A DNA stretch of 51,816 bases from Leucobacter salsicius M1-8 (GTDB lineage: Bacteria > Actinomycetota > Actinomycetes > Actinomycetales > Microbacteriaceae): positions 1-51,816 of the forward strand of contig NZ_AOCN01000016.1 in NCBI RefSeq assembly GCF_000350525.1, written 5' to 3'. A program made the translations under genes and the position numbers. Below, one piece after another: positions 27,440 through 35,998 of this stretch. The notes below the pieces were generated by a model that was not told the origin of the DNA, did no database searches, and saw only the letters and a program-made list of their open reading frames with translations. Numbering within the stretch: the stretch's first letter is position 1; the number at the start of each line of letters is the position of its first letter.

Positions 27440-30070
27440 TTAGTCGTCCTTCTTTGCGTCGCAAGCGAGCGTCAGCGTGATCTTGGCGCTCTTGCGGGTC
27501 TCAGTGCCGCTGCCCGGGTCGACGGCCACGACCTTGTCCTTGTCGGGGTTCGCCTTGCCGTCAGCCTCACACTTGAAGCCGATGCTGTCGAATCCGGCGT
27601 CCCGCAGCTTGGACTTGGCGTCGTCACCGGTCGCACCGATGAGGCCCTCGGGAATCTTGGCACCCTGGCCGTTGCTGCGGTAAACCGAGATGCCGGCACC
27701 CATTCCAATCTGTTCACCGGCCCCGGGGCTAGTGCTCGCGACCATACCCTTCGAGACTGACGAGTCAACCTCGCCGCCGTCAGACACGTTAAAGCCGACA
27801 TCGGTGAGCATCGAGACAGCCTCCTCGAACGACTTGCCCTTCACATCGGGCACAGTCACCAGGGTCTGCTTCACCGCGGCTGCCGAGGGCTCGGGGAACG
27901 CTTCGCCGCCGTACTTCTGGTCGGCCACGTTCATGACTGCGGGCCAGAGCGCCTGATCCGCGTACATGAGATTACCGAAGTACTGAGTTGATACGCGAGC
28001 GTAAGTACCGTCGGCTAGCTGCACGGGATCGGCATTGCCGACCCAGGTGGCGGTCGCCACGCGCGTGGACGCGCCCACGGTCCAGTTGTCGATGACATCG
28101 TCACTCGTGCCGGTTTTCGCGAGGTGCGGCACACCGTAGGCGGATCCCGCGTGATCGGCGAGGCCGTTTGTGACCGCATACTGCAGGGCATACGCTACGC
28201 CGGCAGCCACCTCGGGGGAGACGCCCTCGGAGCACTTGCTCTTGGTGAACTTGACGGCCTTGCCGTCGGAATCGACGATGCTATCGATCGGCACGGGGGT
28301 GCACACGGTGCCGTCGCCCGCGAACGCGCCGTAGGCCGACGCCATGGTGATGGGGGCGATTTCGTCGATACCACCGTACACGTTCGACGGCACCATGGAG
28401 AGGTCGGTCGTGCCGTAGTTTGGCAGATCCGCGTTGGTCTGCTTTGAGGCGCGGTGAATGCCGAGCTTCTTGGCCGTGTCGAACGTCTCGCAGAGGTCCA
28501 TCTGCTGCTGCATCGACACGAGGCCGCCGTTCACCGACCGCGCGATCGCGGTGAGCACGGGCTGGTTGCCCTTCGTGCCGTTGTTATCGTTCGTGAAGTC
28601 GAAGCTGCCCCAGCCATACACGCCGTCGGGCATGCATGATGCGCGGAACGAGTTCTCGGCGACGTTGCGGCCGTTCACGTTCACGATGTCGCGCACCGAA
28701 TGCCCAGTGCGAATCCACTCGGCCAGCGTGATCGCCTTGAACGTCGAGGCGACCTGGAAGCCATTTGAGCCGCCGTACTCGAAGTCGGTGTTGTAATTGA
28801 TGCCGGTGTAGGCCGGGTTTGAATCCAGGAAGGTCTGCGCGTTGCTGTACGGCCGGTTCTGCAGCATGGCGAGCACGCGCCCGGTGCCGACCTCGACGCT
28901 CGTGGTCGCAGCACCGACGTTGATGCCGTCCATCAAGGCGGGCACGTTTGCGTGCATGGATTCGAGCCCGGCACGCTGCATGTCGAGATCGATCGTCGTC
29001 ATGATCTTGTAGCCACCGCGGCTGAAGTTGAACTCGCGATCCTCGGGGGTATCGCCAAAGCTCGCATCCTGCTTGATGTAGCGCTGAACGTAGTCGCAGA
29101 AGTGGCCGACGCCGTAGTTCTTCTCGGCGAGGAAGCAGCCGGCCTCGCGCGGCGTGATCTGCGGCGTGACGGGGGTCGCGACGGCCTCATCGTACTGGGC
29201 CTGCGTTACCTTGCCGTGGTTCAGCATGCTGGCAAGGATTTTGTTGCGGCGCTCAGTGTTCGCCGGGATGTTTTCCTCGACGTCGATCTGCAGCTTGCCC
29301 GGGTTGTTCACGATCGCCACGAGGCTGGCCGACTCTGCGAGCGTCAGATCCTTGGCGTCCTTGTTGAAGTAGTAGTGCGCGGCCGACTGGATGCCGTAGA
29401 TCTGGCGACCGAACAGCGCGATGTTGAGGTACCCGAGCAGAATGTCGTCCTTGGCATACTGCTTCTCGATGCTGATCGCGTACCGCATCTCCTTGAGCTT
29501 GCGGTCGGTCGTCTGCTCCATGGCCTGCTTGTAGGCGGCCTTCTGCGCTTCCTTGTCGGGAATCGCGATCGCCTCTTGAATGAGCACGTTACGCACGTAC
29601 TGCATCGTGATCGTCGAGGCACCCGACAGGTTCTGGCCGGCCGCGTTCTGCAGCACAGCACGGGCGGTCGCCAGCACGTCGACACCACCGTGGGTGTAGA
29701 AGCGCGGATCCTCCTCGGCTACGGCTGCGTCCTTCACGTACTGGGAGATCTCATCCCAGCCGACCGTCTCGCGGTCCTGATCGTAGAAGTCGGCGAGCTT
29801 TACCTCTGAGCCATCGGAGGCCTTCGCGTAGAGCGTCGAGGGCTCGGCGAGACGACCGGGGTTGAGGTGGTTCGGAAGCTTCTCGAAAATATCGATCGCA
29901 GTGTTGGCGGTAACGCCGCTAATAGCGACGACCGGGGTGACCGCTGCAGTGACAAGAACGCCAGCAATGAGGCTCATTGCGAGGGCTCCGAGAATGCCAC
30001 CGAGGGCTCCACCAGCGGTGCGCGGCTTCACTGAACGCACACGTGAAGACGGGGGTGTCTGACGGGTCAT
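27440..30070 (-). CDS. Class A penicillin-binding protein with PASTA domains
   Basis: An 876-aa bifunctional peptidoglycan synthase: cytoplasmic Pro/Arg-rich start, one membrane helix (about 28-55), a GT51 glycosyltransferase domain (EEDPRFYTHGGVD, then GASTITMQYVRN), and a transpeptidase domain with catalytic S442 in STFK, the SVNGG motif and K652-T-G. Two C-terminal PASTA domains follow (VTVPDVKGKSFEEAVSMLTD... and IPEGLIGATGDDAKSKLRD...), which bind muropeptides or nascent wall. It corresponds to actinobacterial PonA-type enzymes. The ATG at 30070 was chosen; no ribosome site precedes it, and a start at 30100 is possible. Confidence 0.92.
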   Translation of the reverse strand: MTRQTPPSSRVRSVKPRTAGGALGGILGALAMSLIAGVLVTAAVTPVVAISGVTANTAIDIFEKLPNHLNPGRLAEPSTLYAKASDGSEVKLADFYDQDRETVGWDEISQYVKDAAVAEEDPRFYTHGGVDVLATARAVLQNAAGQNLSGASTITMQYVRNVLIQEAIAIPDKEAQKAAYKQAMEQTTDRKLKEMRYAISIEKQYAKDDILLGYLNIALFGRQIYGIQSAAHYYFNKDAKDLTLAESASLVAIVNNPGKLQIDVEENIPANTERRNKILASMLNHGKVTQAQYDEAVATPVTPQITPREAGCFLAEKNYGVGHFCDYVQRYIKQDASFGDTPEDREFNFSRGGYKIMTTIDLDMQRAGLESMHANVPALMDGINVGAATTSVEVGTGRVLAMLQNRPYSNAQTFLDSNPAYTGINYNTDFEYGGSNGFQVASTFKAITLAEWIRTGHSVRDIVNVNGRNVAENSFRASCMPDGVYGWGSFDFTNDNNGTKGNQPVLTAIARSVNGGLVSMQQQMDLCETFDTAKKLGIHRASKQTNADLPNYGTTDLSMVPSNVYGGIDEIAPITMASAYGAFAGDGTVCTPVPIDSIVDSDGKAVKFTKSKCSEGVSPEVAAGVAYALQYAVTNGLADHAGSAYGVPHLAKTGTSDDVIDNWTVGASTRVATATWVGNADPVQLADGTYARVSTQYFGNLMYADQALWPAVMNVADQKYGGEAFPEPSAAAVKQTLVTVPDVKGKSFEEAVSMLTDVGFNVSDGGEVDSSVSKGMVASTSPGAGEQIGMGAGISVYRSNGQGAKIPEGLIGATGDDAKSKLRDAGFDSIGFKCEADGKANPDKDKVVAVDPGSGTETRKSAKITLTLACDAKKDD

Positions 30071-30183
30071 AGAATCAACACTAGGTGACGTTGCTGGCAA
30101 AACAGCACTCAGGCCCTGTGCAAAGGGTCAAAATTGCGTCGCCTATCCATACCGGTACCGAGACAAATCAGGGAGATCTGCAC

Positions 30184-30351
30184 GTGAGCGATACCAGCGA
30201 AACGCCCAAGTGGGAGTACTTTGTGACCCCGCTTCTGCTGCATAACGAGGCCCAAATCCTCAATAATTGGGGCGCCCAAGGATGGGAACTCGTGCAGATC
30301 ATCGAAGGACCTGCCGGTGGCAATGTTGCATATCTGAAGAGGAAGGCCTGA
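30184..30351 (+). CDS. Small DUF4177 protein
   Basis: A 55-aa protein with the DUF4177 pattern: WEYFVTPL near the start, then LNNWGAQGWELVQI and VAYLKRK. The function is unknown. The GTG at 30184 has GGGAG eight bases before it; a longer reading from 30085 has no family match in its first part. It is one base before the RidA gene, so the two are cotranscribed, a pairing common in actinobacteria, and it is divergent from the PBP gene. Confidence 0.85.
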   Translation: MSDTSETPKWEYFVTPLLLHNEAQILNNWGAQGWELVQIIEGPAGGNVAYLKRKA

Positions 30352-30352
30352 A

Positions 30353-30829
30353 ATGTCGTCTGTGATTGATGAGCGGATCGCTGAACTGGGGTACGTCGTA
30401 CCCGAAGTTGCGGCACCTGTCGCTGCCTACGTGCCCGCAGTGCGCGAGGGCAACTACGTATACACGAGCGGACAGCTCCCATTTGTTGACGGCAAGCTGC
30501 CCCTCACGGGCAAGGTCGGCGACAGCGAAGGCCTCGTGTCACTCGAGGACGCTGAAGAGATGGCTCGCCTGTGCGCGTTGAACGGACTTGCAGCCGCTCG
30601 CGGCCTACTCGGCTCGCTCGAGAAGATCTCGCAGGTCGTCAAGGTGACGGCATTCGTCGCCTCTGACCCCTCGTTCACGGGCCAGCCCGCGGTAGCCAAC
30701 GGCGCCTCGGTATTTCTCGGTCGCGTGTTTGGCGACATGGGCATCCACGTGCGTTCGGCCGTCGGCGTCGCGGTCCTGCCGCTCGACGCCCCCGTCGAGA
30801 TTGAATTCATGTTCAAGGTCACCGACTAG
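30353..30829 (+). CDS. RidA-family protein (YjgF/UK114-like)
   Basis: A 158-aa member. It shows VYTSGQLPFVDGKLPLTG, the NGLAAARGLLGSLEKISQVVKVTAFVAS core and the terminal HVRSAVGVAVLPLDAPVEIEF with the conserved Arg and Glu. RidA proteins hydrolyse reactive enamines/imines made by PLP enzymes, but this subgroup is longer than classical RidA (about 128 aa) and its activity is unproven. It is preceded by DUF4177 and followed by a bidirectional terminator. Confidence 0.9.
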   Translation: MSSVIDERIAELGYVVPEVAAPVAAYVPAVREGNYVYTSGQLPFVDGKLPLTGKVGDSEGLVSLEDAEEMARLCALNGLAAARGLLGSLEKISQVVKVTAFVASDPSFTGQPAVANGASVFLGRVFGDMGIHVRSAVGVAVLPLDAPVEIEFMFKVTD

Positions 30830-30849
30830 TCGGTCGCCCCGAACACACG

Positions 30850-30890
30850 AAACGGCCGGCAGCGGAGCAATCCACTGCCGGCCGTTTTGC
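30850..30890. terminator. Bidirectional terminator between the RidA gene and acs
   Basis: Arms AAACGGCCGGCAG (30850-30862) and CTGCCGGCCGTTT (30875-30887) enclose a 12-nt loop and are followed by TTGC. The A-start and T-end serve both convergent genes. Confidence 0.9.
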
Positions 30891-30900
30891 TCTGCATGCG

Positions 30901-32883
30901 CTACTGGCGTGCTGCGATCTTGTCTTGAATAGTGGACATCACCATCGTGTCGGCGAGCGTTGTCACATCGCCAATCTCGCGGCCCTCTGCGAGGTCCTTG
31001 AGAATGCGGCGAACGATCTTGCCGGATCGGGTCTTGGGCAGCTCCGCCACCACATAGATGTTGCGGGGGCGAGCGATCGCGCCAATCTGCGCGGCCACAT
31101 GCTTCTTCAGCTCGGCCTCGGCGTTGTCGTCGGTCAGCAGTTCCTGCTGCGCCTTCAGCACGCAGTAGGCCACGACCGCCTGGCCGGTGGTCGGGTCGCT
31201 CGCACCCACGACGGCGGCCTCGGCGATCGAGGAGTGCTCCACGAGCGCCGACTCGATCTCGGCGGTCGACAGCCGGTGACCCGAAACGTTCATCACATCG
31301 TCGACGCGACCGAGCAGCCAGACATCGCCGTCTTCGTCGAGGCGCGCGCCGTCGCCGGCGAAGTACTGGTCGCCAAACTTTTCCCAGTAGGTGTCGATGA
31401 AGCGCTGATCGTCGCCCCAGATGGTGCGCACCATCGAAGGCCACGGCCGCTGAATGACCAGCAGTCCGCCCCGGCCATTGCCGACGGGGTTCCCCTCGTC
31501 GTCGACGACGGTTGCGGAGATGCCGGGCAGCGGCACCTGCGCGCTGCCGGGCTTGAGGTTCGTGAGCCCGGGGAGCGGCGCGATCATGATCGCGCCCGTT
31601 TCGGTCTGCCACCACGTGTCGACAATGGGAGCCGATCCGGCACCGATCACGTCGCGGTACCACCGCCACGCCTCGGGGTTGATGGGCTCGCCGACCGAAC
31701 CGAGCACGCGAATGCTCGACAGGTCGTACTGATCGGGGATCTCGCTCCCGAGCTTCATGAATGACCGGATCGCGGTGGGGGCGGTGTAGAAGATCGAGAC
31801 GCCGTACTTCTGAATGATCTCCCACCAGCGACCCCAGGTGGGAGTTTCGGGGGTGCCCTCGTAAATGACCTGGGTGGCGCCGTTCGCGAGCGGGCCGTAG
31901 ACCACGTAGCTGTGGCCGGTCACCCAGCCGATATCGGCGGTGCACCAGTACACGTCGGTCTCGGGCTTGAGATCGAACACGTTCTTGTGGGTGGTCGATA
32001 CCTGGGTGAGGTAGCCGCCCGACGTGTGCAGGATGCCCTTGGGCTTGCCGGTCGTGCCCGAGGTGTAGAGGATGAAGAGCGGGTTTTCGGCGGGGAAGCC
32101 CTGGGCCTCGTGGTCGCCGTCAAACGCGGTGATCTCTTCGTGCCACCACAGGTCGCGGCCGGGCACCATTGTGACGTCGTTCTTGGTGCGCTCGACGACG
32201 AGCACCTTCTGCACGGTGCTGCCGCCGCCGTGCAGCGCGAGTGCGTCGTCGACCGTGGGCTTCAGTGATGACACGCGGTTCTTGCGGTATCCGCCGTCGG
32301 AGGTGATGACCAGCTCGGCCTCGGCGTCGTCGATGCGGGCGCGCAGGCTTTCTGCGCTGAAGCCGCCGAAGACGACCGAGTGGGCCGCGCCCAGGCGTGC
32401 GACCGCGAGCATCGAGATGATGGTCTCGGGGATCATCGGCATGTAGATGGCGACGCGGTCGCCGGCCTCGACACCGAGACTCGTGAGCATGTTGGCCGCA
32501 CGCTTGACCTCGTGGGTGAGCTCGGCATAGGTGATCGAGCGTGAGTCGCCCGGTTCGCCCTCGAAGTGGATGGCGACGCGCTCGCCGAGGCCGGCGGCCA
32601 CGTGGCGGTCGAGGCAGTTGGACGCGACGTTCAGCTCGCCGTCGGCGAACCACTTTGCAAACGGAGGGTTGCTCCAGTCGAGAATCTCGGTGAACGGTTT
32701 CGTCCATTGCAGATTCTGTGCCTGCTCGGCCCAGTAGTTCTCGGGGTCTTCGGCTGCGCGCCAGTAGACCGAGGGATCATTGATCCGGGCCTGTTCCCTG
32801 AACGCTGCCGAGGGTGCGTAGGTTTCTGGTGCACCAGCGTGGTGCACGGGATGACTTTCAATGGTTCCGAAATGCTCAGTCAT
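30901..32883 (-). CDS. acs: Acetyl-CoA synthetase (AMP-forming)
   Basis: A 660-aa enzyme that turns acetate, ATP and CoA into acetyl-CoA. It carries FILYTSGTTGKPKG (phosphate loop), YWCTADIGWVTGHSYVVYGPL, a TWWQTETGA block and the C-terminal PKTRSGKIVRRIL with K622, the lysine that is reversibly acetylated in known Acs enzymes. Length and motifs match canonical Acs rather than a propionyl or medium-chain ligase. AAGGG precedes the ATG. It is transcribed away from the tad locus. Confidence 0.96.
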   Translation of the reverse strand: MTEHFGTIESHPVHHAGAPETYAPSAAFREQARINDPSVYWRAAEDPENYWAEQAQNLQWTKPFTEILDWSNPPFAKWFADGELNVASNCLDRHVAAGLGERVAIHFEGEPGDSRSITYAELTHEVKRAANMLTSLGVEAGDRVAIYMPMIPETIISMLAVARLGAAHSVVFGGFSAESLRARIDDAEAELVITSDGGYRKNRVSSLKPTVDDALALHGGGSTVQKVLVVERTKNDVTMVPGRDLWWHEEITAFDGDHEAQGFPAENPLFILYTSGTTGKPKGILHTSGGYLTQVSTTHKNVFDLKPETDVYWCTADIGWVTGHSYVVYGPLANGATQVIYEGTPETPTWGRWWEIIQKYGVSIFYTAPTAIRSFMKLGSEIPDQYDLSSIRVLGSVGEPINPEAWRWYRDVIGAGSAPIVDTWWQTETGAIMIAPLPGLTNLKPGSAQVPLPGISATVVDDEGNPVGNGRGGLLVIQRPWPSMVRTIWGDDQRFIDTYWEKFGDQYFAGDGARLDEDGDVWLLGRVDDVMNVSGHRLSTAEIESALVEHSSIAEAAVVGASDPTTGQAVVAYCVLKAQQELLTDDNAEAELKKHVAAQIGAIARPRNIYVVAELPKTRSGKIVRRILKDLAEGREIGDVTTLADTMVMSTIQDKIAARQ

Positions 32884-33025
32884 GGACGCCCTTATCCGAT
32901 CATGGTGTGTTGGTGTGGTGTTTCGGTGGTGGTGAGGTGGTTAGCAGCACAAGAGTGCGCACCCAGGTTATACCGTCGACGCTACTCCGCTCACAGAGCG
33001 CTTCATTTGCCGGTGAGATGCGAAC

Positions 33026-33034
33026 TTATCCACA
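33026..33034 (+). promoter_or_regulatory. Consensus DnaA box in the acs-tadA intergenic region
   Basis: TTATCCACA matches the DnaA-box consensus exactly. A near-match (CTATCCACA) lies at about 35148-35156 after tadB. One or two boxes do not make an origin; they might be titration or regulatory sites, or chance. Confidence 0.4.
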
Positions 33035-33083
33035 ATCTCACTTTTGAGGCCAGATGTCGCTGCCCGCGTGATTTGCTGAGGCC

Positions 33084-34115
33084 ATGACGGTGCTCAGGGA
33101 GTCGCCCCAGCCGGCGATCGTGGGCCCGGCACCGACGCGGAGCTCGGGGCTAGGGCTCGCGGCCAGGCGCGCCTTCGGCGGGCTGCTCCCGCTGCTGGAT
33201 GATCATGATCTGCGCGACATGCTCGTGCACGTGCGCGGGGGAGTTGGTGAACTGTGGCTCGACCGCGGCATCCAGCTCGAACGCGTGATCGGGTGGGAGG
33301 CAACGCCCGCCGCCGTGCGCGAGCTCGCCACTGCACTGATTGCCGCGGGCGGGCGCCACCTCGACGAGCTCCAGCCCTGCGCCGACGTGCGCCTGGGCGA
33401 CGGGATTCGGGTGCACGCGGTGCTCCCGCCGGTGAGCGTCGCGGGTGCCGCGGTCTCGATCCGGGTCCCCAGCCCAGCCATGCCCGACTTCGCCCGCATG
33501 GTGCGGCGCGGGCTGTGCAACGCCGAAACGGCGTGGCAGCTGGTGCGGCTCGTCGAGCGACGCCGCAACTTCCTTATCACGGGCGGCACCGCGAGCGGCA
33601 AGACCACCCTGCTCACCGCGCTGCTGAACCGGTGCGGGCCTGGCGAGCGCATCATCACCATTGAGGACGTGGCCGAGATTCGTCTGCGCCACGAGCATGT
33701 GGTCGCTCTCGAGGCGCGGCCCGCAAGTGCGGAGGGCGTTGGGGAGGTCACCGTCGAGCGGTTGCTGCGCGAGGCACTGCGCATGCGGCCCGATCGGATC
33801 GTGTTGGGGGAGTGTCGGGGCGCCGAGATCGTGACGTTGCTCACCGCGCTCAACACGGGGCACGACGGTGGCGCGGGCACGCTGCACGCGTCTCACCTTG
33901 CTGACGTTCCCGCGCGGCTCGAGGCGCTCGGGTCGCTCGCCGGGCTCGCCCCCGCGGCCCTGGGGCGGCAGGCTGCTTCTGCGTTGCACGCCGTCGTGCA
34001 CGTCGAGCGAGGGCCCCGCGGGCACCGTGTGGCAGCGATCGGGGCGCTTTGCTTGGGGCGCGGTGGCGTGCTCGAAGTGGGCGAGCTCGCCGGCCTGAGC
34101 GAGGCAGCCGACTAA
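33084..34115 (+). CDS. tadA: TadA/CpaF-type pilus assembly ATPase
   Basis: A 343-aa secretion ATPase. Walker A GGTASGKT is at 167-174; the Asp box lies around IITIEDVAEIRL, Walker B around RIVLGECRG, and the His box around GTLHASHLADVPARL. It lacks the long N-terminal extension of some CpaF proteins. It would power assembly of Flp-type pili by the locus that follows. No TadZ/Ssd-type gene lies upstream; the neighbour is acs on the other strand. The TAA overlaps the tadB ATG by one base. Confidence 0.92.
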   Translation: MTVLRESPQPAIVGPAPTRSSGLGLAARRAFGGLLPLLDDHDLRDMLVHVRGGVGELWLDRGIQLERVIGWEATPAAVRELATALIAAGGRHLDELQPCADVRLGDGIRVHAVLPPVSVAGAAVSIRVPSPAMPDFARMVRRGLCNAETAWQLVRLVERRRNFLITGGTASGKTTLLTALLNRCGPGERIITIEDVAEIRLRHEHVVALEARPASAEGVGEVTVERLLREALRMRPDRIVLGECRGAEIVTLLTALNTGHDGGAGTLHASHLADVPARLEALGSLAGLAPAALGRQAASALHAVVHVERGPRGHRVAAIGALCLGRGGVLEVGELAGLSEAAD

Positions 34116-35077
34116 TGGCGCGCCTGCTTGCTGGGGTCGTGGCCCGCTGGCGCTCCCTGTTTGGAGCGGCTCCGGATCACGGTGAGGCCGGGGGAATGGG
34201 CGCGGGTGGCGCTCGGGCTGCGCGCCAGATGAGCACCCTGTTGGGCGGTGGGATTGCCCCCGAGCGCATGTTTGAGCTGCTGGGGCAGGACGCCGCGAAC
34301 GGAGACGAGGCCGTGCAGGTGGCGCACCGGGTCGCCGCCGGCGCATCGCCCGTGGACGCGCTGGCGCGTGCGGAGGGCGCGGAATGGCGAGTGCTGGCGG
34401 CCGCGTGGCAGCTGGCAGTGGTTGGCGGGGCGCCGCTGGGCCCCGCGCTGGCGCGCATTAGTGAGGCCCTGGCCGCGCTCGACCGGCTGCATGAGCGCCG
34501 CGGCGTCATTCTGGCGGGTCCGAAGGCGACCGTCGCGATCGTTGCGGCACTGCCTCCCCTCGCGCTCCTATTGGGGGCCTCCCTCGGGTTTGACCCGGGG
34601 CCGGTGCTGGGAAGCCCGATGGGCGCGGTGCTTCTGGTAGCGGGGGCACTGCTGCTGGCGTGCGGAGTGGGGTGGGCACGCGTACTGCAGCGCCGAGTCG
34701 AGACGGGCGACCACGTCGCGGGGCTCGAATATGAGCTGGCCTGGATCGTGGTGCGGGGTGGAGCTGACCCGGGGGCGGCTCCGCGGCTCGTGGCTGACGC
34801 CGTGGATGCGGTGGGGGCCGAATGGGTGCCGTTCACCCGGTTCTTGGCAGGGGAGCCCCTCAGAGGCACGATCGCGGCTGCGCGGCAGGCGGGGGTGCCA
34901 CTCGCCGCGCAGCTCCTGGAAGAGGCACAGGTAGCGCGTAGTGCCGCCCACGCTCGGCTCGAGCGCGAGGCCGAGCAACTGGGCATTCGCGTATTGATCC
35001 CGTTGGCCGTGTGTGTGCTGCCGTCGTTCATTTTGGTGGGGGTCGTGCCCGTCGTACTGTCGATGCTGCGCGTGTAG
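34115..35077 (+). CDS. Type II secretion F-domain membrane protein (TadB-like)
   Basis: A 320-aa platform protein. A GspF-like helical domain (about 85-145, AAAWQLAVVGGAPLGPALARISEAL) leads to a membrane helix pair (ATVAIVAALPPLALLLGASL and AVLLVAGALLLACGVGWA), a second GspF-like half (about 210-290) and a last membrane helix (IPLAVCVLPSFILVGVVPVVLSML). It appears to serve the roles split between TadB and TadC in other bacteria, since only one such gene is present. Translation is coupled to tadA. Confidence 0.85.
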   Translation: MARLLAGVVARWRSLFGAAPDHGEAGGMGAGGARAARQMSTLLGGGIAPERMFELLGQDAANGDEAVQVAHRVAAGASPVDALARAEGAEWRVLAAAWQLAVVGGAPLGPALARISEALAALDRLHERRGVILAGPKATVAIVAALPPLALLLGASLGFDPGPVLGSPMGAVLLVAGALLLACGVGWARVLQRRVETGDHVAGLEYELAWIVVRGGADPGAAPRLVADAVDAVGAEWVPFTRFLAGEPLRGTIAAARQAGVPLAAQLLEEAQVARSAAHARLEREAEQLGIRVLIPLAVCVLPSFILVGVVPVVLSMLRV

Positions 35078-35234
35078 GCGGTCGACCCGCGACAGTCCGT
35101 CCACAGGCCGCACATTGTTGGGCAATCGCGCGACCTATCCACAGATACCTGTTTCTGCCCCCGTGTACCCCGGATCCAATGCACCATGGAGGTACCGGCG
35201 AACGCCGGGCCGTGCAGGGCATCTGGAGATACCG

Positions 35235-35564
35235 ATGGACACCAAACTGCAACTCGTCCCTGACCCGCACGACGGGCCTCATCTCGACACCACCGATGGC
35301 GACCATGCGGGAGCGATCCCATTCGTGGTGCCGTCGCGGCGGGCACACTGGCGCGCTGCTCGAAGGCGGCGCGTGTGGCCGGAGCCGACAGGCCAGGGAA
35401 CACGGAAGGACCGGCGCTCGGACGAAGCCCCGGGAAGACTGGCGCAGCTCACCCAAGACGAACGGGGCGCCGTCACCGCGGAATACGCGATCGTCATTAT
35501 GGGACGACACCTAGCTGTGATTGAGACGCCGTCGCTGGCGGAAAGCACCCTTACGCCTATCTAA
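35235..35564 (+). pseudogene. Interrupted DUF4244-like Flp pilin, 5' part
   Basis: Translation from ATG 35235 (GGAG seven bases upstream) gives a basic N-terminal leader and then the type III prepilin site: ERG followed by AVTAEYAIVIM, with Glu at +5 and Tyr at +6 as in Flp pilins. The native sequence stops at codon 89 (ATG at 35499-35501). Beyond this the frame runs into the inserted element and ends after 20 foreign residues (total 109 aa). The missing hydrophobic helix is found 9.3 kb downstream at 44804-44911. Joined, the gene encodes 123 aa. Confidence 0.88.
35499..35512. other. attL junction
   Basis: Pilin sequence ends in ATTATGG; ATGG (35499-35502) is shared with the right junction, and the element arm ACGACACCT follows at 35504-35512. 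The right end carries the complementary arm, so the circular form would have a palindromic attP. Confidence 0.82.
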
Positions 35565-35590
35565 ACCTAGGGTAAGTGAATGGTTTAGAT
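35559..35590. repeat. Inverted repeat just inside the left end
   Basis: ATCTAAACC (35559-35567) and GGTTTAGAT (35582-35590) are perfect 9-bp arms around 14 nt. The interval 35565-35792 otherwise holds no gene. It may be a binding site for an element protein or a terminator that shields the element from pilus-operon transcription; no T-run follows. Confidence 0.55.
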
Positions 35591-35792
35591 GAGCAGGGTT
35601 CACGCTGCTAGCTGATGCCGTTGGACGCCCGCTGACTTTGAAACCATCACGATCGCTCCAGCCTCTCTTAATGTATGACTGGAATTGTCACATACCTATG
35701 CATCAGGCTCCTCCGAGAAGTGTCCGTGTTTGAGGAAGCTAAACGATATAGTCATAGGAAACAGCAAACTGCCGAGAAAGTGGTTAGTAAAA

Positions 35793-35915
35793 ATGGCCAA
35801 GCAAAGAACTTACGGCGTTGGAAAATTCCTTCTGGATGCACTTCTGGCAATTTTTACTGGCGGGCTATGGTTGATTTGGGTTATTGTTCGTGAAATTCGA
35901 CGAGATAAAGTTTAG
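35793..35915 (+). CDS. Small membrane protein of the element
   Basis: Forty residues: MAKQRTYGVGKFLLDALLAI, then a hydrophobic helix (LAIFTGGLWLIWVIV) and a basic tail (REIRRDKV). Small proteins of this pattern (a short basic start, KFLLD, then GGLWLIW) are, as I recall, frequent in actinobacterial phages and mobile elements, with no known function. It lies between attL and the integrase, facing it. Ribosome site weak. Confidence 0.6.
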   Translation: MAKQRTYGVGKFLLDALLAIFTGGLWLIWVIVREIRRDKV

Positions 35916-35998
35916 CTCGTTGATCTGACGGGGACTCATGCGTTCGTCTTACTGCACCATACGGATCAGTGATGAGAGGACAAGGTAGGCAGCCTTGA

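Noticed and set aside
28952..29809. Long plus-strand frame opposite the PBP gene
   Set aside because: Antisense shadow of a gene with all PBP motifs intact.
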